NCBI RefSeq assembly: GCF_049056525.1
Contig: NZ_JBHUPT010000040.1
Span: 1 to 64,000, forward strand
Direction of reading: 5' to 3'
Source: Leisingera coralii
GTDB lineage: Bacteria > Pseudomonadota > Alphaproteobacteria > Rhodobacterales > Rhodobacteraceae
DNA: 64,000 nucleotides
The notes below the pieces were generated by a model. That model ran no database searches. It saw only the letters and a list, made by a program, of their open reading frames with translations, and had not been told where the DNA came from. Made by a program: the position numbers and the translations under genes. Below, one piece after another: positions 35,274 to 44,550 of this stretch (position 1 is its first letter; each line of letters begins with the position of its first letter).

Positions 35274-36839
35274 ATGCGTGGATTTCTGGGCGGCGTGAGT
35301 GTTGGGGCGTTGCTGGCCGCTGGCGGGCTGGCGATGTTGTCTTTGTCGGTGCCGCTGCCGGTCTCCGGACCCGAGGAGCAGCCGGGTGAAGAGCCGGTGG
35401 CAGCCCTGCCGCAACCTGCTGAGCAACCTGCTGAAGAGAGCGCCGGTGCCGAGCCGGAACCTCCGCGGCACGAGCCGGGTGCTGCCCCGCAAATGCCGAA
35501 TGGCGGCGGTGAGGCCACGGAAGTCCCTGTAAACGGCCAGGGGCGTGACGCCGATCTGGTCGAAGCGCAACCCGCTGGTCCGGCCGCAACCGGCGTCAGC
35601 GACGATCTGAGCGCCTTGGCCGAAGCGGATACCGCGCCTGCCGGCAAACCGGAGGTCGGCCTTGCGGCCTCTGCGGTGGACGCAACCAGCCCCGCACCAG
35701 CCCCGGTGCCGGGAGTGGAGCAGACCAGCCCTGAAAGCCAGCCGCAGGCCGCGCAGCCGCAGGCCCCGCTGGCGCCCGGCAGCGAGGCCGCAATCATAGC
35801 CGCAACGGACCCGGCACCGGAACCCGAACAGCCAGCGGAAGAGGAAGCGACTGCCGCCGTTGCAGAGCCGCAGGTCACTGCACCGCTGCCCGAAGTGCAG
35901 CAAGCTCCGGACCCCCAGGCGGCGTCCCCGGTCCTGGTACCGGATATCGGCGCGGCCCCGCAGGCGACAATGCTGCCGGTGATTGGCGCCGCGCCGGCTG
36001 CCAGCGTTGAGGAAGAGGCTGAGCAAGCAGCGGAAGAGCCCGCGGCCGCAGAGCCTGAGCAGGAGGTGCTGGCACCGCGGATCGGCACGCCAGTGGTTCC
36101 GCTGACCGAACGGGACAAGCCGCGGGAGACCGCGCTGTCCGGATCCCAGACGCTGGACAAGCCGCCGTTTCTGGCCTTCTCGGAGCCTTTCGACAACCCT
36201 GAGGACCGGCCGCTGATGTCGATCGTGCTGATTGATGACGCAGGTGCCGTGGGTGCAGAGGCGCTGGCGGAGTTCCCCTATCCCTTGAGCTTTGCCATCG
36301 ATCCCGAAGACCCGGACGCCGCAGCCAAGATGGCGGCGCGCCGGGCGGCTGGATTCGAGGTTCTGATGCTGGCGGATCTGCCGCGTGCTGCCACGCCGCA
36401 GGACGCCGAGACGGCGCTGGAGGTCTGGCGCAGAAGGCTGCCCGAAGCGGTTGCGATCCTCGAAGGCGTGGAAACCGGGGTGCAGGGCAACCGGCCGCTG
36501 TCGGACCAGGTGGCGGCGATGGCGGCCTCTGCCGGCTACGGCCTGCTGATGCAGAACAGCGGCCTCAACACGGTGCAGAAACTGGCACTGCAGGACGGCG
36601 TGCCTGCCGGCGTGGTGTTCCGCGACTTTGACGGGGCGGGCCAGGATCCCCGGGCGATCCGCCGGTTTCTGGATCAGGCGGCGTTCCGGGCCCGGCAGGA
36701 AGGGGCTGTTATCATGCTGGGCCGGCTGCGGCCCGACACGATCTCGGCGCTGCTGATCTGGGGTTTGCAGGACCGCGCCAGCCGGGTGGCCTTGGCGCCG
36801 GTCTCTGCCAGTTTGGAAGCGCAGCTGCCTTCGAAATGA
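35274..36839 (+). CDS. Anchored divergent polysaccharide deacetylase family protein
   Basis: A 521-residue protein with an N-terminal membrane anchor (GFLGGVSVGALLAAGGLAM). A very long Pro/Ala/Glu-rich linker runs from about residue 28 to 280. A C-terminal domain (about 305-521) resembles the divergent polysaccharide deacetylase (YibQ) family: MSIVLIDDAGAVGAEAL, YPLSFAIDPEDPDA, then GFEVLMLADLP. The linker could carry the domain across much of the periplasm, suggesting envelope work; catalytic activity in this family is unproved. It is convergent with trpE and divergent from trpG. GAGAGG lies upstream of the ATG. Confidence 0.82.
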   Translation: MRGFLGGVSVGALLAAGGLAMLSLSVPLPVSGPEEQPGEEPVAALPQPAEQPAEESAGAEPEPPRHEPGAAPQMPNGGGEATEVPVNGQGRDADLVEAQPAGPAATGVSDDLSALAEADTAPAGKPEVGLAASAVDATSPAPAPVPGVEQTSPESQPQAAQPQAPLAPGSEAAIIAATDPAPEPEQPAEEEATAAVAEPQVTAPLPEVQQAPDPQAASPVLVPDIGAAPQATMLPVIGAAPAASVEEEAEQAAEEPAAAEPEQEVLAPRIGTPVVPLTERDKPRETALSGSQTLDKPPFLAFSEPFDNPEDRPLMSIVLIDDAGAVGAEALAEFPYPLSFAIDPEDPDAAAKMAARRAAGFEVLMLADLPRAATPQDAETALEVWRRRLPEAVAILEGVETGVQGNRPLSDQVAAMAASAGYGLLMQNSGLNTVQKLALQDGVPAGVVFRDFDGAGQDPRAIRRFLDQAAFRARQEGAVIMLGRLRPDTISALLIWGLQDRASRVALAPVSASLEAQLPSK

Positions 36840-36864
36840 AACGGCGCCCTGAGCGGGCGCCGTT
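36840..36864. terminator. Convergent hairpin after the deacetylase-like gene and trpE
   Basis: A perfect 10-bp stem (36840-36849 and 36855-36864, loop TGAGC) starts one base past the deacetylase-like stop. The T tract is short, so termination may be inefficient. Confidence 0.6.
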
Positions 36865-36897
36865 GCCTCCAGCGGGAGTACTTCGGGAAAGATGAAG
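36865..36897 (+). repeat. Dispersed 33-bp intergenic repeat, copy 2
   Basis: Begins GCCTCC and ends AAAGATGAAG, matching 25 of 33 positions of the copy at 30314-30346 in the same orientation. It sits directly after the convergent hairpin, between two gene ends. Confidence 0.6.
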
Positions 36898-36920
36898 CTG
36901 GGGCTTCTGTCTTCCTGACG

Positions 36921-38432
36921 TCAGCGGTTGCCGTTCCCGGTGAAACGGGCGGCGTCTGCTGCGGCGCGGCGGATGGCGTTGGACTTATGGACCGTCTCCA
37001 TATACTCCGCCTCGGGATCGCTGTCATAGACAACACCGCCGCCAGCCTGGATGTAAAGGTTCTGGTCCTTGACGATGGCGGTGCGCAGGGCGATGCACAT
37101 ATCCATGTCGCCGCCGGCCGAGAAATAACCCACACCGCCGCCGTAGATGCCGCGCTTTTCCGGCTCCAGCTCGTCGATGATTTCCATCGCCCGCACCTTG
37201 GGGGCGCCTGAGACGGTGCCGGCGGGCATGCCCGCAAAGAAGGCGTCCAGCGCGTCCTTGTCCTCCGCCAATTCGCCGACGACATTGGAGACGATGTGCA
37301 TCACGTGGCTATAGCGCTCGATGATGAACTTTTCGGTCGGGCGCACGGTGCCGATCTTGGACACCCGGCCGGTGTCGTTGCGCCCCAGGTCCAGCAGCAT
37401 CAGGTGCTCGGCCAGCTCCTTCTTGTCGGCCAGCAGATCGGCTTCCAGCGCCTTGTCCTCTTCCGGCGTGGCGCCGCGAGGACGGGTGCCGGCGATCGGG
37501 CGGATGGTGACCTCCTGCCCGAAGACGCGGACCAGGATTTCAGGGCTCGCACCCACCACCTGGAAGCCGCCGAAGTTGAAGTAGAACATGAAGGGCGACG
37601 GGTTGGTGCGCCGCAGCGAGCGGTAAAGCGCGAAGGGCGGCTGGCGGAATTCCTGGGTCCAGCGCTGTGCCGGCACCACCTGGAAGATGTCGCCTGCGAG
37701 GATGTATTCCTTGGCCTTCTCCACCGCGGCCATATAGCCCTCCTTGGTGAAGTTCGACTGCGGCGGGGCTACCTCGTCCGCGTCGCCGAGATCGCGGCTC
37801 TCGGCCGGCATGGCGCGCTCCAGGTCACGCACCGCGTCCATCACCCGCTCCGCGGCCTGGGCATAGGCCGCCTTGGCGGTCTGGCCGTCGCTGGCCCATG
37901 CGGGGGAGACTACAGTCACCTCGCCCTTGACCCCGTCCAGAACGGCAACCACCGAGGGGCGCAGCATCAGCGCGTCGGGCAGGCCCAGCGGGTCCGGATT
38001 CACCTCCGGCAGGTGCTCCACCAAGCGGATCATGTCATAGCCCAGATAACCGAAGAGGCCGGCCGCGGCCTGGGGCAGGTCGTCGGGCAGGGCGATTTTG
38101 CTTTCGGCAATCAGCGCCCGAAGGTTGTCCATCGGGTTGCCGTCCTGCGGCGTGAAATCATCCGCGTCAAACCGCGCCGAGCGGTTCAGCGCGGACTGCT
38201 CGCCGTGGCAGCGCCAGACCAGGTCCGGTTTCATGCCGATGATCGAGTAGCGCCCGCGCACCTCGCCGCCGGTCACCGATTCCAGCATGAAGGCGTCCTT
38301 CTGGGCGCCGGTCAGCTTGAGCATCAGCGACACCGGCGTGTCGAGGTCGGCGGCAAGGCGGGTGTAGACGACCTGGTTTTCACCGGCCTCATAAGCCTTG
38401 GCGAAAGTGTCGAAATCGGGGGTCAGGGCCAT
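36921..38432 (-). CDS. trpE: Anthranilate synthase component I
   Basis: Chorismate-using subunit that makes anthranilate with TrpG. The 503-residue product has the feedback site LESVTGGEVRGRYS near residue 50, FGYLGYDMIRLVE, GDIFQVVPAQRW, PIAGTRPRG, LLDLGRNDTGRVS, and GMPAGTVSGAPKVRAMEII. It begins 15 nt after the PpiD-like gene, so it is probably read from that gene's promoter. This separates it from the trpGDC run and leaves no room for an attenuator. Confidence 0.96.
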   Translation of the reverse strand: MALTPDFDTFAKAYEAGENQVVYTRLAADLDTPVSLMLKLTGAQKDAFMLESVTGGEVRGRYSIIGMKPDLVWRCHGEQSALNRSARFDADDFTPQDGNPMDNLRALIAESKIALPDDLPQAAAGLFGYLGYDMIRLVEHLPEVNPDPLGLPDALMLRPSVVAVLDGVKGEVTVVSPAWASDGQTAKAAYAQAAERVMDAVRDLERAMPAESRDLGDADEVAPPQSNFTKEGYMAAVEKAKEYILAGDIFQVVPAQRWTQEFRQPPFALYRSLRRTNPSPFMFYFNFGGFQVVGASPEILVRVFGQEVTIRPIAGTRPRGATPEEDKALEADLLADKKELAEHLMLLDLGRNDTGRVSKIGTVRPTEKFIIERYSHVMHIVSNVVGELAEDKDALDAFFAGMPAGTVSGAPKVRAMEIIDELEPEKRGIYGGGVGYFSAGGDMDMCIALRTAIVKDQNLYIQAGGGVVYDSDPEAEYMETVHKSNAIRRAAADAARFTGNGNR

Positions 38433-38447
38433 GGGTGCTTGCCTTGA

Positions 38448-40289
38448 TTACTGGAAGTTTGCCTGCGCCGCATTCAGCGCCTGCTGGTCGACACGGGGTT
38501 CGGCGCGGGCCTGCACGTCCTGCACGTAGGCCTGGAAAAGCTCCTCGGCCAGCGACTGGTCCAGCTGCGCCTGCAGGGCGTCGGTGAGCAAGGTCATGTC
38601 GTCGCTCTGCTCCGGCGGCAGGATGGCGTCGAGACGCACCACAACGGCCGAATCCGCGTCCTGCACCAGACGGAAATCGCCGACCTCCATGCCAAACACC
38701 CCGGTGACCAGATCGGCCGGAACGGTGTCGATATAAGCGGTACGGGTCATTCCGGTTTCGGTTTTGACCTCAGCGTCCTCCGCAAAGCTGCCTGCGGCTT
38801 CAGCTTGGGTCAGCAGTCCTTCGCCCTGGGCCTTCAGCGCGCTGGCCAGGCGGTCCGCCTGCCAGGCGGACAGGACCTTGTCCTTGGCTTCTTCAAAGGG
38901 TTCCGGGCGTTCCGGGAGGACCTCGTCGAGGCGCAGGGCAAACAGGCTGCCATCGTCCAGGAAGTCCACGGCAGGGAAATCTTCAGCGGTAACCGCCGCG
39001 GCAGCGGTGCGGAAGCCTTCATAGGCGGCGATGCCGTCGCTGGCCTCTTCGGTCCAGTTGATCTGGACAAGTTCCAGGCCGCTTTCGGTGGCCAGTTCCT
39101 CCAGGGTCGAGCCGCCCGCCAGCAGGTCGTCGATCTCTTCGGCCTGCGTCTCCACCAGGCGGCGGGCGCGGCCGGAGGCGAGCTCTTCGCGCAGTTCCGG
39201 TTCGGCCTGTTCAAAGGTGGTGATCTGTGCCTCCAGGCGGCCATTCACCCGGTAGAGCGCCGGGCCGAGGCTTGAGGGCAGGGGGCCAGCCACATCGCCC
39301 ACTTGGGCCGCAAAGACATCGGTGCCGGCAGCACCAAGATCGCCCATGGTGACGTCGCCCATGTCGACATCCTGCAGCGACAGGCCACGGGCCTCGACGA
39401 GGCTTTCGAAAGTGGCACCGCCGGTTTCCAGCTGCGCTTTGGCGCTGGCCGCGGCCTCCTCGTCGGCGAAGACCAGACGCTCGACCAGGCGGCGCTCGGG
39501 CACCTGGTACTGCTCGGCGCGGTCCTCGAACAGCTGCTGCAGGGCGGTCTCGTCGATCTCGACCTCATCCAGCAGCATGGAGGGACGCAGCGCGGCGTAG
39601 GTGATCACCTTGGTTTCCGGCAGCATGAACTGGTCCTGATTGGCCTCAAAGAAGGTTTTCAGGTCCTCATCCGACGGCACCTCGGCAGTCAGGGCGATGT
39701 CAGCGGCATTGATCTGCACGTAGGAGAAGCTGCGGCGGGCGCCGATGAAGCCGGTCAGGGTATCGGTCAGCGTCCCGGGCATTTTGGTGCCGGTCAGAAC
39801 CGCATTCTGCACCATGGTGCGGGCGGCTTCGCGGCGCAGGTCGTCTTCGAATTCCTTTTCGGTCAGGCCAGCATTGCTGAGGGCAAAGCGGTAGGCCTCG
39901 CGGTCGAACCCGCCGCTCACGCCTTGGAAGGCATCAATGGCGGACAGCTCTTCGATCAGGTTTTCGTCACCGATCGACAGGCCCAGCTGCTTGGCTTCGT
40001 GGTCCAGCGCCGCCAGGGAGATCAGCCGCCCCAGAACCATCCGGTCCATCCCGAAGGCAGTCATCTGTGACATCGATACCGCCTGACCGGTCTGAGCCTG
40101 CAAGGCGCGCTGTTCCCGCTGCAGTTCGCGCACATAGTTGCCGATGCTGACTTCCTCGTCGCCGACCTGGGCAACAGAGGAGGCGGAACTGGTGAAATTC
40201 ACCGCGCCAAATCCGGCAAGGCCGACGATCAGCATCCCCATCAGGATCCAGACAAAGGTTTTGGATAGCTTTTTCATGCCTGCGGCCAT
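38448..40289 (-). CDS. PpiD-like periplasmic peptidylprolyl isomerase
   Basis: A 613-residue membrane-anchored foldase. One helix at about 12-30 (WILMGMLIVGLAGFGAVNF) anchors it; a SurA-N-type chaperone domain follows (EEVSIGNYVRELQREQRAL to ~160). The middle resembles a degenerate parvulin domain (about 270-370, RRLVERLVFADEEAA to PLPSSLGPALYRV), and the rest is helical. The parvulin core looks weak, so chaperone activity may matter more than isomerase activity. The ATG at 40289 has GAGG five bases upstream. trpE follows 15 nt downstream. Confidence 0.87.
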   Translation of the reverse strand: MAAGMKKLSKTFVWILMGMLIVGLAGFGAVNFTSSASSVAQVGDEEVSIGNYVRELQREQRALQAQTGQAVSMSQMTAFGMDRMVLGRLISLAALDHEAKQLGLSIGDENLIEELSAIDAFQGVSGGFDREAYRFALSNAGLTEKEFEDDLRREAARTMVQNAVLTGTKMPGTLTDTLTGFIGARRSFSYVQINAADIALTAEVPSDEDLKTFFEANQDQFMLPETKVITYAALRPSMLLDEVEIDETALQQLFEDRAEQYQVPERRLVERLVFADEEAAASAKAQLETGGATFESLVEARGLSLQDVDMGDVTMGDLGAAGTDVFAAQVGDVAGPLPSSLGPALYRVNGRLEAQITTFEQAEPELREELASGRARRLVETQAEEIDDLLAGGSTLEELATESGLELVQINWTEEASDGIAAYEGFRTAAAAVTAEDFPAVDFLDDGSLFALRLDEVLPERPEPFEEAKDKVLSAWQADRLASALKAQGEGLLTQAEAAGSFAEDAEVKTETGMTRTAYIDTVPADLVTGVFGMEVGDFRLVQDADSAVVVRLDAILPPEQSDDMTLLTDALQAQLDQSLAEELFQAYVQDVQARAEPRVDQQALNAAQANFQ

Positions 40290-40407
40290 GATGCCCTCTT
40301 TATTGTTCTGCTGCGCAAGGGTTTGCCCGGCAGCGGGAAATGCCGCTGACTGAATACGCGGCTGCCCGCAGAGGGGCAAGATGGTTGCGGATCAAACTGC
40401 TGGATGA

Positions 40408-41583
40408 TCAGGGATTAAAGGCCGCGAGGCGCGCGAACAGCGTCCGGATGCCCGCCCGGTCCACATTGGCAAAGGCGATGCGGAACTGGCGGTCGCCGTC
40501 CGGGTCGCCTGCGGGCATGAACATCGAGCCCGGAAGCATCAGGATGGAGGCCTCAGCAACCAATTGTTTCGCAACTTCCTCGGACGGGGCGTCGAAAGGG
40601 TGCTCGACATAGGCAAAGTAGGCGCCGCAGCCGAGCAGTTTCCAGCCTTTCGCGGCCAGCACCGGGAAGTTTTCATGGATCACGGCGCCGCGGTCCAGGA
40701 TTTCCTGCCGTTCGCCAGCCAGCCAGTCCTGCAGGTTTTCAATTCCCCAAAGGGCGCCGGCCTGGCCCAGCTGCGAAGGACAGATTGTGACGGTATCCAG
40801 AAACTTCTCCATTTCGAACATCCGCTCCGGAGACGCCGCAATGGCGCCAACCCGGTGGCCGGTCAGCCGGTACGCCTTGGAGAAGGAGTAGAGGTGGATC
40901 AGGGTCTTGTCCCATTCCGGCATCTGAAACAGCCCGTGCGGCGCGCCCTCGCGGCTGTCGAAGTCACGGTAGGTTTCGTCCACGATGAGCGCCAGGCCAC
41001 GGTCGCGGGCGAGGCTGAAGAAGGCTTGCACCAGCCCGGCGGGATATTCGACACCGCAGGGATTGTTGGGCGTCACCAGCACGATGGCACGGGTGCGTTC
41101 CGTGATCAGGGTTTCTGCGGCAGCAAGGTCCGGCAGCATGCCTTCGCCAACATGCAGCGGCACGGCGGTGACACCCGCCATGTCCAGCCACATCTTGTGA
41201 TTGAAGTACCAGGGCACAGGGATGATCACCTCGTCCCCTTCGCCGGAAAGCGCGGCGATGGCAGCGGCAAAGGCCTGGTTGCAGCCGGAGGTTATACCGA
41301 CCTGCTCTGGCCGCACCTCGGCCTGGTAGTGGCCGGAAATCTGCCGCGCCAGCGCCCGGCGCAGCGGATCGTTGCCCAGGACCGGGCCATAGAAATGCGC
41401 TGAGACGTCGTTCAGCGCGGCCTCTGCGATTGCCTGGCGCAGTTCTTCGGGCGGCGCTTCCGCCGGGGCAGCCTGGCTCACGTTCAGCAGCGGGCGGTCC
41501 GGCGGAAACGTGGCCCCGGCCACCCAGCGGCGCGATTCGACGATGGGTGAGACAAATGTGGCTTGGGTGCGGGAAAGAGGCAT
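40408..41583 (-). CDS. Pyridoxal-phosphate aminotransferase, class I/II
   Basis: A 391-residue fold-type I aminotransferase. Seen are SGCNQAFAAAIAALSGEGDEVIIP, TPNNPCGVEYP (PLP Asn), IVDETYRDF (PLP Asp/Tyr), the Schiff-base Lys in LYSFSKAYRLTGHRVGAI, and a C-terminal FRIAFANVD with the substrate-carboxylate Arg. The amino donor is not clear from sequence. It is a single gene between the PpiD-like gene and gpt on the minus strand. Confidence 0.88.
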   Translation of the reverse strand: MPLSRTQATFVSPIVESRRWVAGATFPPDRPLLNVSQAAPAEAPPEELRQAIAEAALNDVSAHFYGPVLGNDPLRRALARQISGHYQAEVRPEQVGITSGCNQAFAAAIAALSGEGDEVIIPVPWYFNHKMWLDMAGVTAVPLHVGEGMLPDLAAAETLITERTRAIVLVTPNNPCGVEYPAGLVQAFFSLARDRGLALIVDETYRDFDSREGAPHGLFQMPEWDKTLIHLYSFSKAYRLTGHRVGAIAASPERMFEMEKFLDTVTICPSQLGQAGALWGIENLQDWLAGERQEILDRGAVIHENFPVLAAKGWKLLGCGAYFAYVEHPFDAPSEEVAKQLVAEASILMLPGSMFMPAGDPDGDRQFRIAFANVDRAGIRTLFARLAAFNP

Positions 41584-41698
41584 GGGAAGCTCCGGGCGGC
41601 GGCAGACAATGTCAGGCGCGCCGGATCGGGCGCCTGCGTATGTCTGGCACGGCGGCCCGGGCGGCTCAAGCGGGAACGGCGGTCACGGGAACAGCCAA

Positions 41699-41728
41699 AG
41701 AAAAAGGCGCGCTGTAACGCGCGCCTTT
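41699..41728 (-). terminator. Terminator of gpt
   Basis: A perfect 10-bp stem (41703-41712 and 41719-41728, loop of 6) is followed on the minus strand by TTCTTTGG after the AAA/TTT base of the stem, 23 nt past the gpt stop. Confidence 0.8.
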
Positions 41729-41751
41729 GAAATCCTGCTGCCGGGACCGGA

Positions 41752-42255
41752 TCAGTCCTTGCCGCGGTAGGGCTCAACATACTGCAGCGCCATGTCCCAG
41801 GGGAAGAAGATCCAGGTGTCCTGGCTCACCTCGGTGATGAAGGTATCCACCATCGGGCGGCCCTTGGGCTTGGCATAGACGGTGGCGAAATGCGCTTTGG
41901 GGTACATCTCGCGCACCAGCTCCAGGGTTTTGCCGCTGTCGACCAGATCGTCGATGATCAGCACGCCCTCACCGTCGCCCATCAGCCCCGCGTCCGGGGA
42001 TTTCAGAACTTCCGCCTCGCCCTGGGCCTGGTGGTGATACGACCGCACTGAGATCGTGTCGACGGTTCGGATGTCCAGCTCGCGGCTGACGATCATCGCC
42101 GGCGCCATGCCGCCGCGGGTGATCGCCACCACGGCGCGCCAGGCGCCGTTATCGGGGCCTTGCCCGTCCAGGCGCCAGGCCAGCGCGCGCGAGTCGCGAT
42201 GGATCTGATCCCAGCTGATGTGAAAGCCTTTTTCGTGCGGCAAACGGTCAGTCAT
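41752..42255 (-). CDS. gpt: Xanthine (xanthine-guanine) phosphoribosyltransferase
   Basis: Purine salvage enzyme that makes XMP or GMP from the free base and PRPP. The 167-residue protein has AVVAITRGGMAPAMIVSREL, the PRPP-binding motif GVLIIDDLVDSGKTLELV, and YAKPKGRPMVDTFITEVSQD. The ATG at 42255 (MTDRLPHEKGFHISWDQIHRD) has GGGGAG upstream; the longer frame to 42351 is not family-like. fabI ends about 70 nt upstream on the same strand. Confidence 0.93.
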   Translation of the reverse strand: MTDRLPHEKGFHISWDQIHRDSRALAWRLDGQGPDNGAWRAVVAITRGGMAPAMIVSRELDIRTVDTISVRSYHHQAQGEAEVLKSPDAGLMGDGEGVLIIDDLVDSGKTLELVREMYPKAHFATVYAKPKGRPMVDTFITEVSQDTWIFFPWDMALQYVEPYRGKD

Positions 42256-42328
42256 GTTTCTTGCTCCCCGCGAAATCGCGTCAGCTTGCCGGAACCGGGG
42301 GTGCAGCCCCGGGCCCGGTATCAGTAAT

Positions 42329-43132
42329 TTACTTCGAAATATCCGGTGCATCCACCGCCTTCATGCCCACCACATGGTAGCCGGCGTCCACATGCAGGTT
42401 CTCGCCTGTCACGCCGGAGCTGAGATCGGACAGCAGGTAAAGCGCGGAATTGCCGACGTCGCCGATGGTCACATTGCGGCGCAGCGGCGAGTTGTACTCG
42501 TTCCACTTCATGATGTAGCGGAAATCGCCGATGCCGGAGGCGGCCAGCGTCTTGATCGGGCCGGCGGAGATTGCGTTGACGCGGATGCCGTCCTTGCCCA
42601 GGTCCTCAGCCAGGTATTTGACGGAGGCTTCCAGCGCTGCCTTGGCGACGCCCATCACATTATAATGGGGCATTACTTGCTCGGCACCGTAGTAGGTAAG
42701 GGTCAGCAGCGAGCCGCCTTCGGTCATCAGCTTCTCGGCGCGTTTTGCAACCGCAGTGAAGGAAAAGACCGAAATGTCCATGGTCATCTGGAAATTGCTG
42801 CGGCTGGTGTCGACGTAGCGGCCGCGCAACTCATTCTTGTCGGAAAAGCCGATGGCATGAACGACAAAGTCCAGCTTGCCCCACTTGGCTTCCAGCTCTG
42901 CAAACAAGCCGTCGATCGAGGCTTCGTCCGAAACATCGCAGGGCAGGACGATGTCGCTGCCCAGTTGCTCGGCCAGCGGACCGACCCGCTTTTTCAGTGC
43001 TTCGCCCTGATAGGAAAAGGCAAGCTCGGCGCCGGCATCGGCGCAGGCCTTGGCAATCCCCCAAGCAATGGATTTGTCGTTGGCCAGGCCCATGATGAGG
43101 CCGCGCTTACCGGCCATCAGTTGACTAGACAT
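42329..43132 (-). CDS. fabI: Enoyl-ACP reductase FabI
   Basis: NADH-dependent enoyl-[acyl-carrier-protein] reductase, last step of each fatty acid elongation cycle. The 267-residue SDR protein has the N-terminal GKRGLIMGLANDKSIAWGIAK, HAIGFSDKNEL, and the FabI-type Y-x6-K pair (Y157, K164) in MPHYNVMGVAKAALE, then RVNAISAGPIKTLAASGI. It is divergent from pdxH across a 134-bp gap. Confidence 0.96.
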   Translation of the reverse strand: MSSQLMAGKRGLIMGLANDKSIAWGIAKACADAGAELAFSYQGEALKKRVGPLAEQLGSDIVLPCDVSDEASIDGLFAELEAKWGKLDFVVHAIGFSDKNELRGRYVDTSRSNFQMTMDISVFSFTAVAKRAEKLMTEGGSLLTLTYYGAEQVMPHYNVMGVAKAALEASVKYLAEDLGKDGIRVNAISAGPIKTLAASGIGDFRYIMKWNEYNSPLRRNVTIGDVGNSALYLLSDLSSGVTGENLHVDAGYHVVGMKAVDAPDISK

Positions 43133-43266
43133 GCAGGTTCTCCGCCTGTGATCTGTGAATTAGACGGTGTTTAGTATGCCGCGCGGGCCGCTTCAAGGGT
43201 GCACGCCCTTGCCGCGGGACAGGAAGCTGCATAGGTTGCACCGAAACCCCACGACGAGGTGCAAGA

Positions 43267-43872
43267 ATGACCGACCGATCCGGAATTTTCGCGGGCGATG
43301 ATCCGTTTGCAATTGCCCGTGCCTGGTTGGCGGAGGCGGAACAGTCCGAACCCAATGATCCCGATGCCATTGCGCTGGCAACGGTGGATGAAACCGGGCT
43401 GCCCAATTGCCGGATGGTTCTGCTCAAGGAAATCGAAGACGGCGCCTTTGTGTTTTACACCAATTACGAAAGTGCAAAGGCGCAGGAACTGGATCAGTCC
43501 GGCAAGGCTGCCTTTGTGATGCATTGGAAATCCCTGCGCCGCCAGATCCGCGTGCGCGGCACCATCACCCGCGAGGACGGGCCGCTGGCCGACGAATACT
43601 ACAGGTCCCGCTCGCTCAAGAGCCGGCTGGGCGCCTGGGCCTCGAAACAGTCGCAGCCGCTAGACAGCCGCGGCGCGCTGATGGCGGAGGTGGCCAAGGT
43701 CACGGCCGCAAAGGGCCCGAACCCGCCGCGGCCGCCGTTTTGGGGCGGCTACCGGCTGGTGCCAGTGGAGATCGAATTCTGGGCTGATGGCGCATTCCGG
43801 CTGCATGACCGGTTCCGCTGGCGTCGCAAAGAGAGCACCGCAGAATGGGAAATCCTGCGGCTTAGCCCGTAA
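43267..43872 (+). CDS. pdxH: Pyridoxamine 5'-phosphate oxidase
   Basis: FMN-dependent oxidase making pyridoxal 5'-phosphate from PNP or PMP. The 201-residue protein has NCRMVLLKEIEDGAFVFYTNYESAKAQEL, WKSLRRQIRVRGTITR, SRLGAWASKQSQPL, and the C-terminal IEFWADGAFRLHDRFRW with the conserved RLHDR-type block. GAGG lies upstream of the ATG. It is divergent from fabI. Confidence 0.96.
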   Translation: MTDRSGIFAGDDPFAIARAWLAEAEQSEPNDPDAIALATVDETGLPNCRMVLLKEIEDGAFVFYTNYESAKAQELDQSGKAAFVMHWKSLRRQIRVRGTITREDGPLADEYYRSRSLKSRLGAWASKQSQPLDSRGALMAEVAKVTAAKGPNPPRPPFWGGYRLVPVEIEFWADGAFRLHDRFRWRRKESTAEWEILRLSP

Positions 43873-44006
43873 TGAAAATGGTTAAGGTTTCCCTAGGGTC
43901 AATAGCAGTTTCGTGACAATTTCAAGACTTTTTAACTTGAAATCCAAGGTCAGAATCGCGCATCAGAGCGTCATCAAAATAAAAAAAACGCGGTGGGAAT
44001 AAGTCA

Positions 44007-44546
44007 GTGGCAGAAGATCTCAGCAGCTTGCAGCAGGTTCAGGGGCTGGTGAAGTGGTTCGACCCGGCCAAGGGTTACGGGTTTGTCGTATCTGACGAGG
44101 GCGGCCCGGACATTCTTCTCCACGTTAATGTGCTGCGGAATTTCGGCCAGAGCTCTGTCGCAGACGGGGCCAGGATCGAGATTGTGACGCATCAGACCGG
44201 CCGCGGCGTGCAGGCGGTGGAGGTGCTGTCCATCATGCCGCCGGAGCGCGACGACACCCCGGTACTGAGCGACTTTGCCGAACTTGACATGGTCAGCCTG
44301 CAGAGCGAGCCGCTGGAGCCGGCGCGGGTCAAATGGTTCGACAAGGGCAAGGGGTTCGGCTTTGCCAATGTCTTTGGCCGCGGCGAGGATGTCTTCCTGC
44401 ATGTGGAGGTTCTGCGCCAGTCCGGGCTTGCCGACCTGCAGCCTGGCGAAGCGCTGGCGATGCGGGTGATCGACGGCAAGCGCGGCCGCATGGCGGTGGA
44501 GGTCCTGGCCTGGGAAGCCGCACTGCTGTCCGGCGCCACGGAGTGA
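44007..44546 (+). CDS. Double cold-shock-domain protein
   Basis: A 179-residue protein with two cold-shock domains in tandem. Domain 1 (about 10-78) has GLVKWFDPAKGYGFVV (RNP1) and ILLHVNVL (RNP2). Domain 2 (about 105-172) has ARVKWFDKGKGFGFA and VFLHVEVL. A short acidic linker joins them. Such proteins bind single-stranded RNA or DNA and melt structure. The start is a GTG at 44007 with a weak ribosome site. The 134-bp upstream gap could form the long leader common to cold-shock genes. The DUF192 gene follows after 4 nt. Confidence 0.9.
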   Translation: MAEDLSSLQQVQGLVKWFDPAKGYGFVVSDEGGPDILLHVNVLRNFGQSSVADGARIEIVTHQTGRGVQAVEVLSIMPPERDDTPVLSDFAELDMVSLQSEPLEPARVKWFDKGKGFGFANVFGRGEDVFLHVEVLRQSGLADLQPGEALAMRVIDGKRGRMAVEVLAWEAALLSGATE

Positions 44547-44550
44547 CGCC

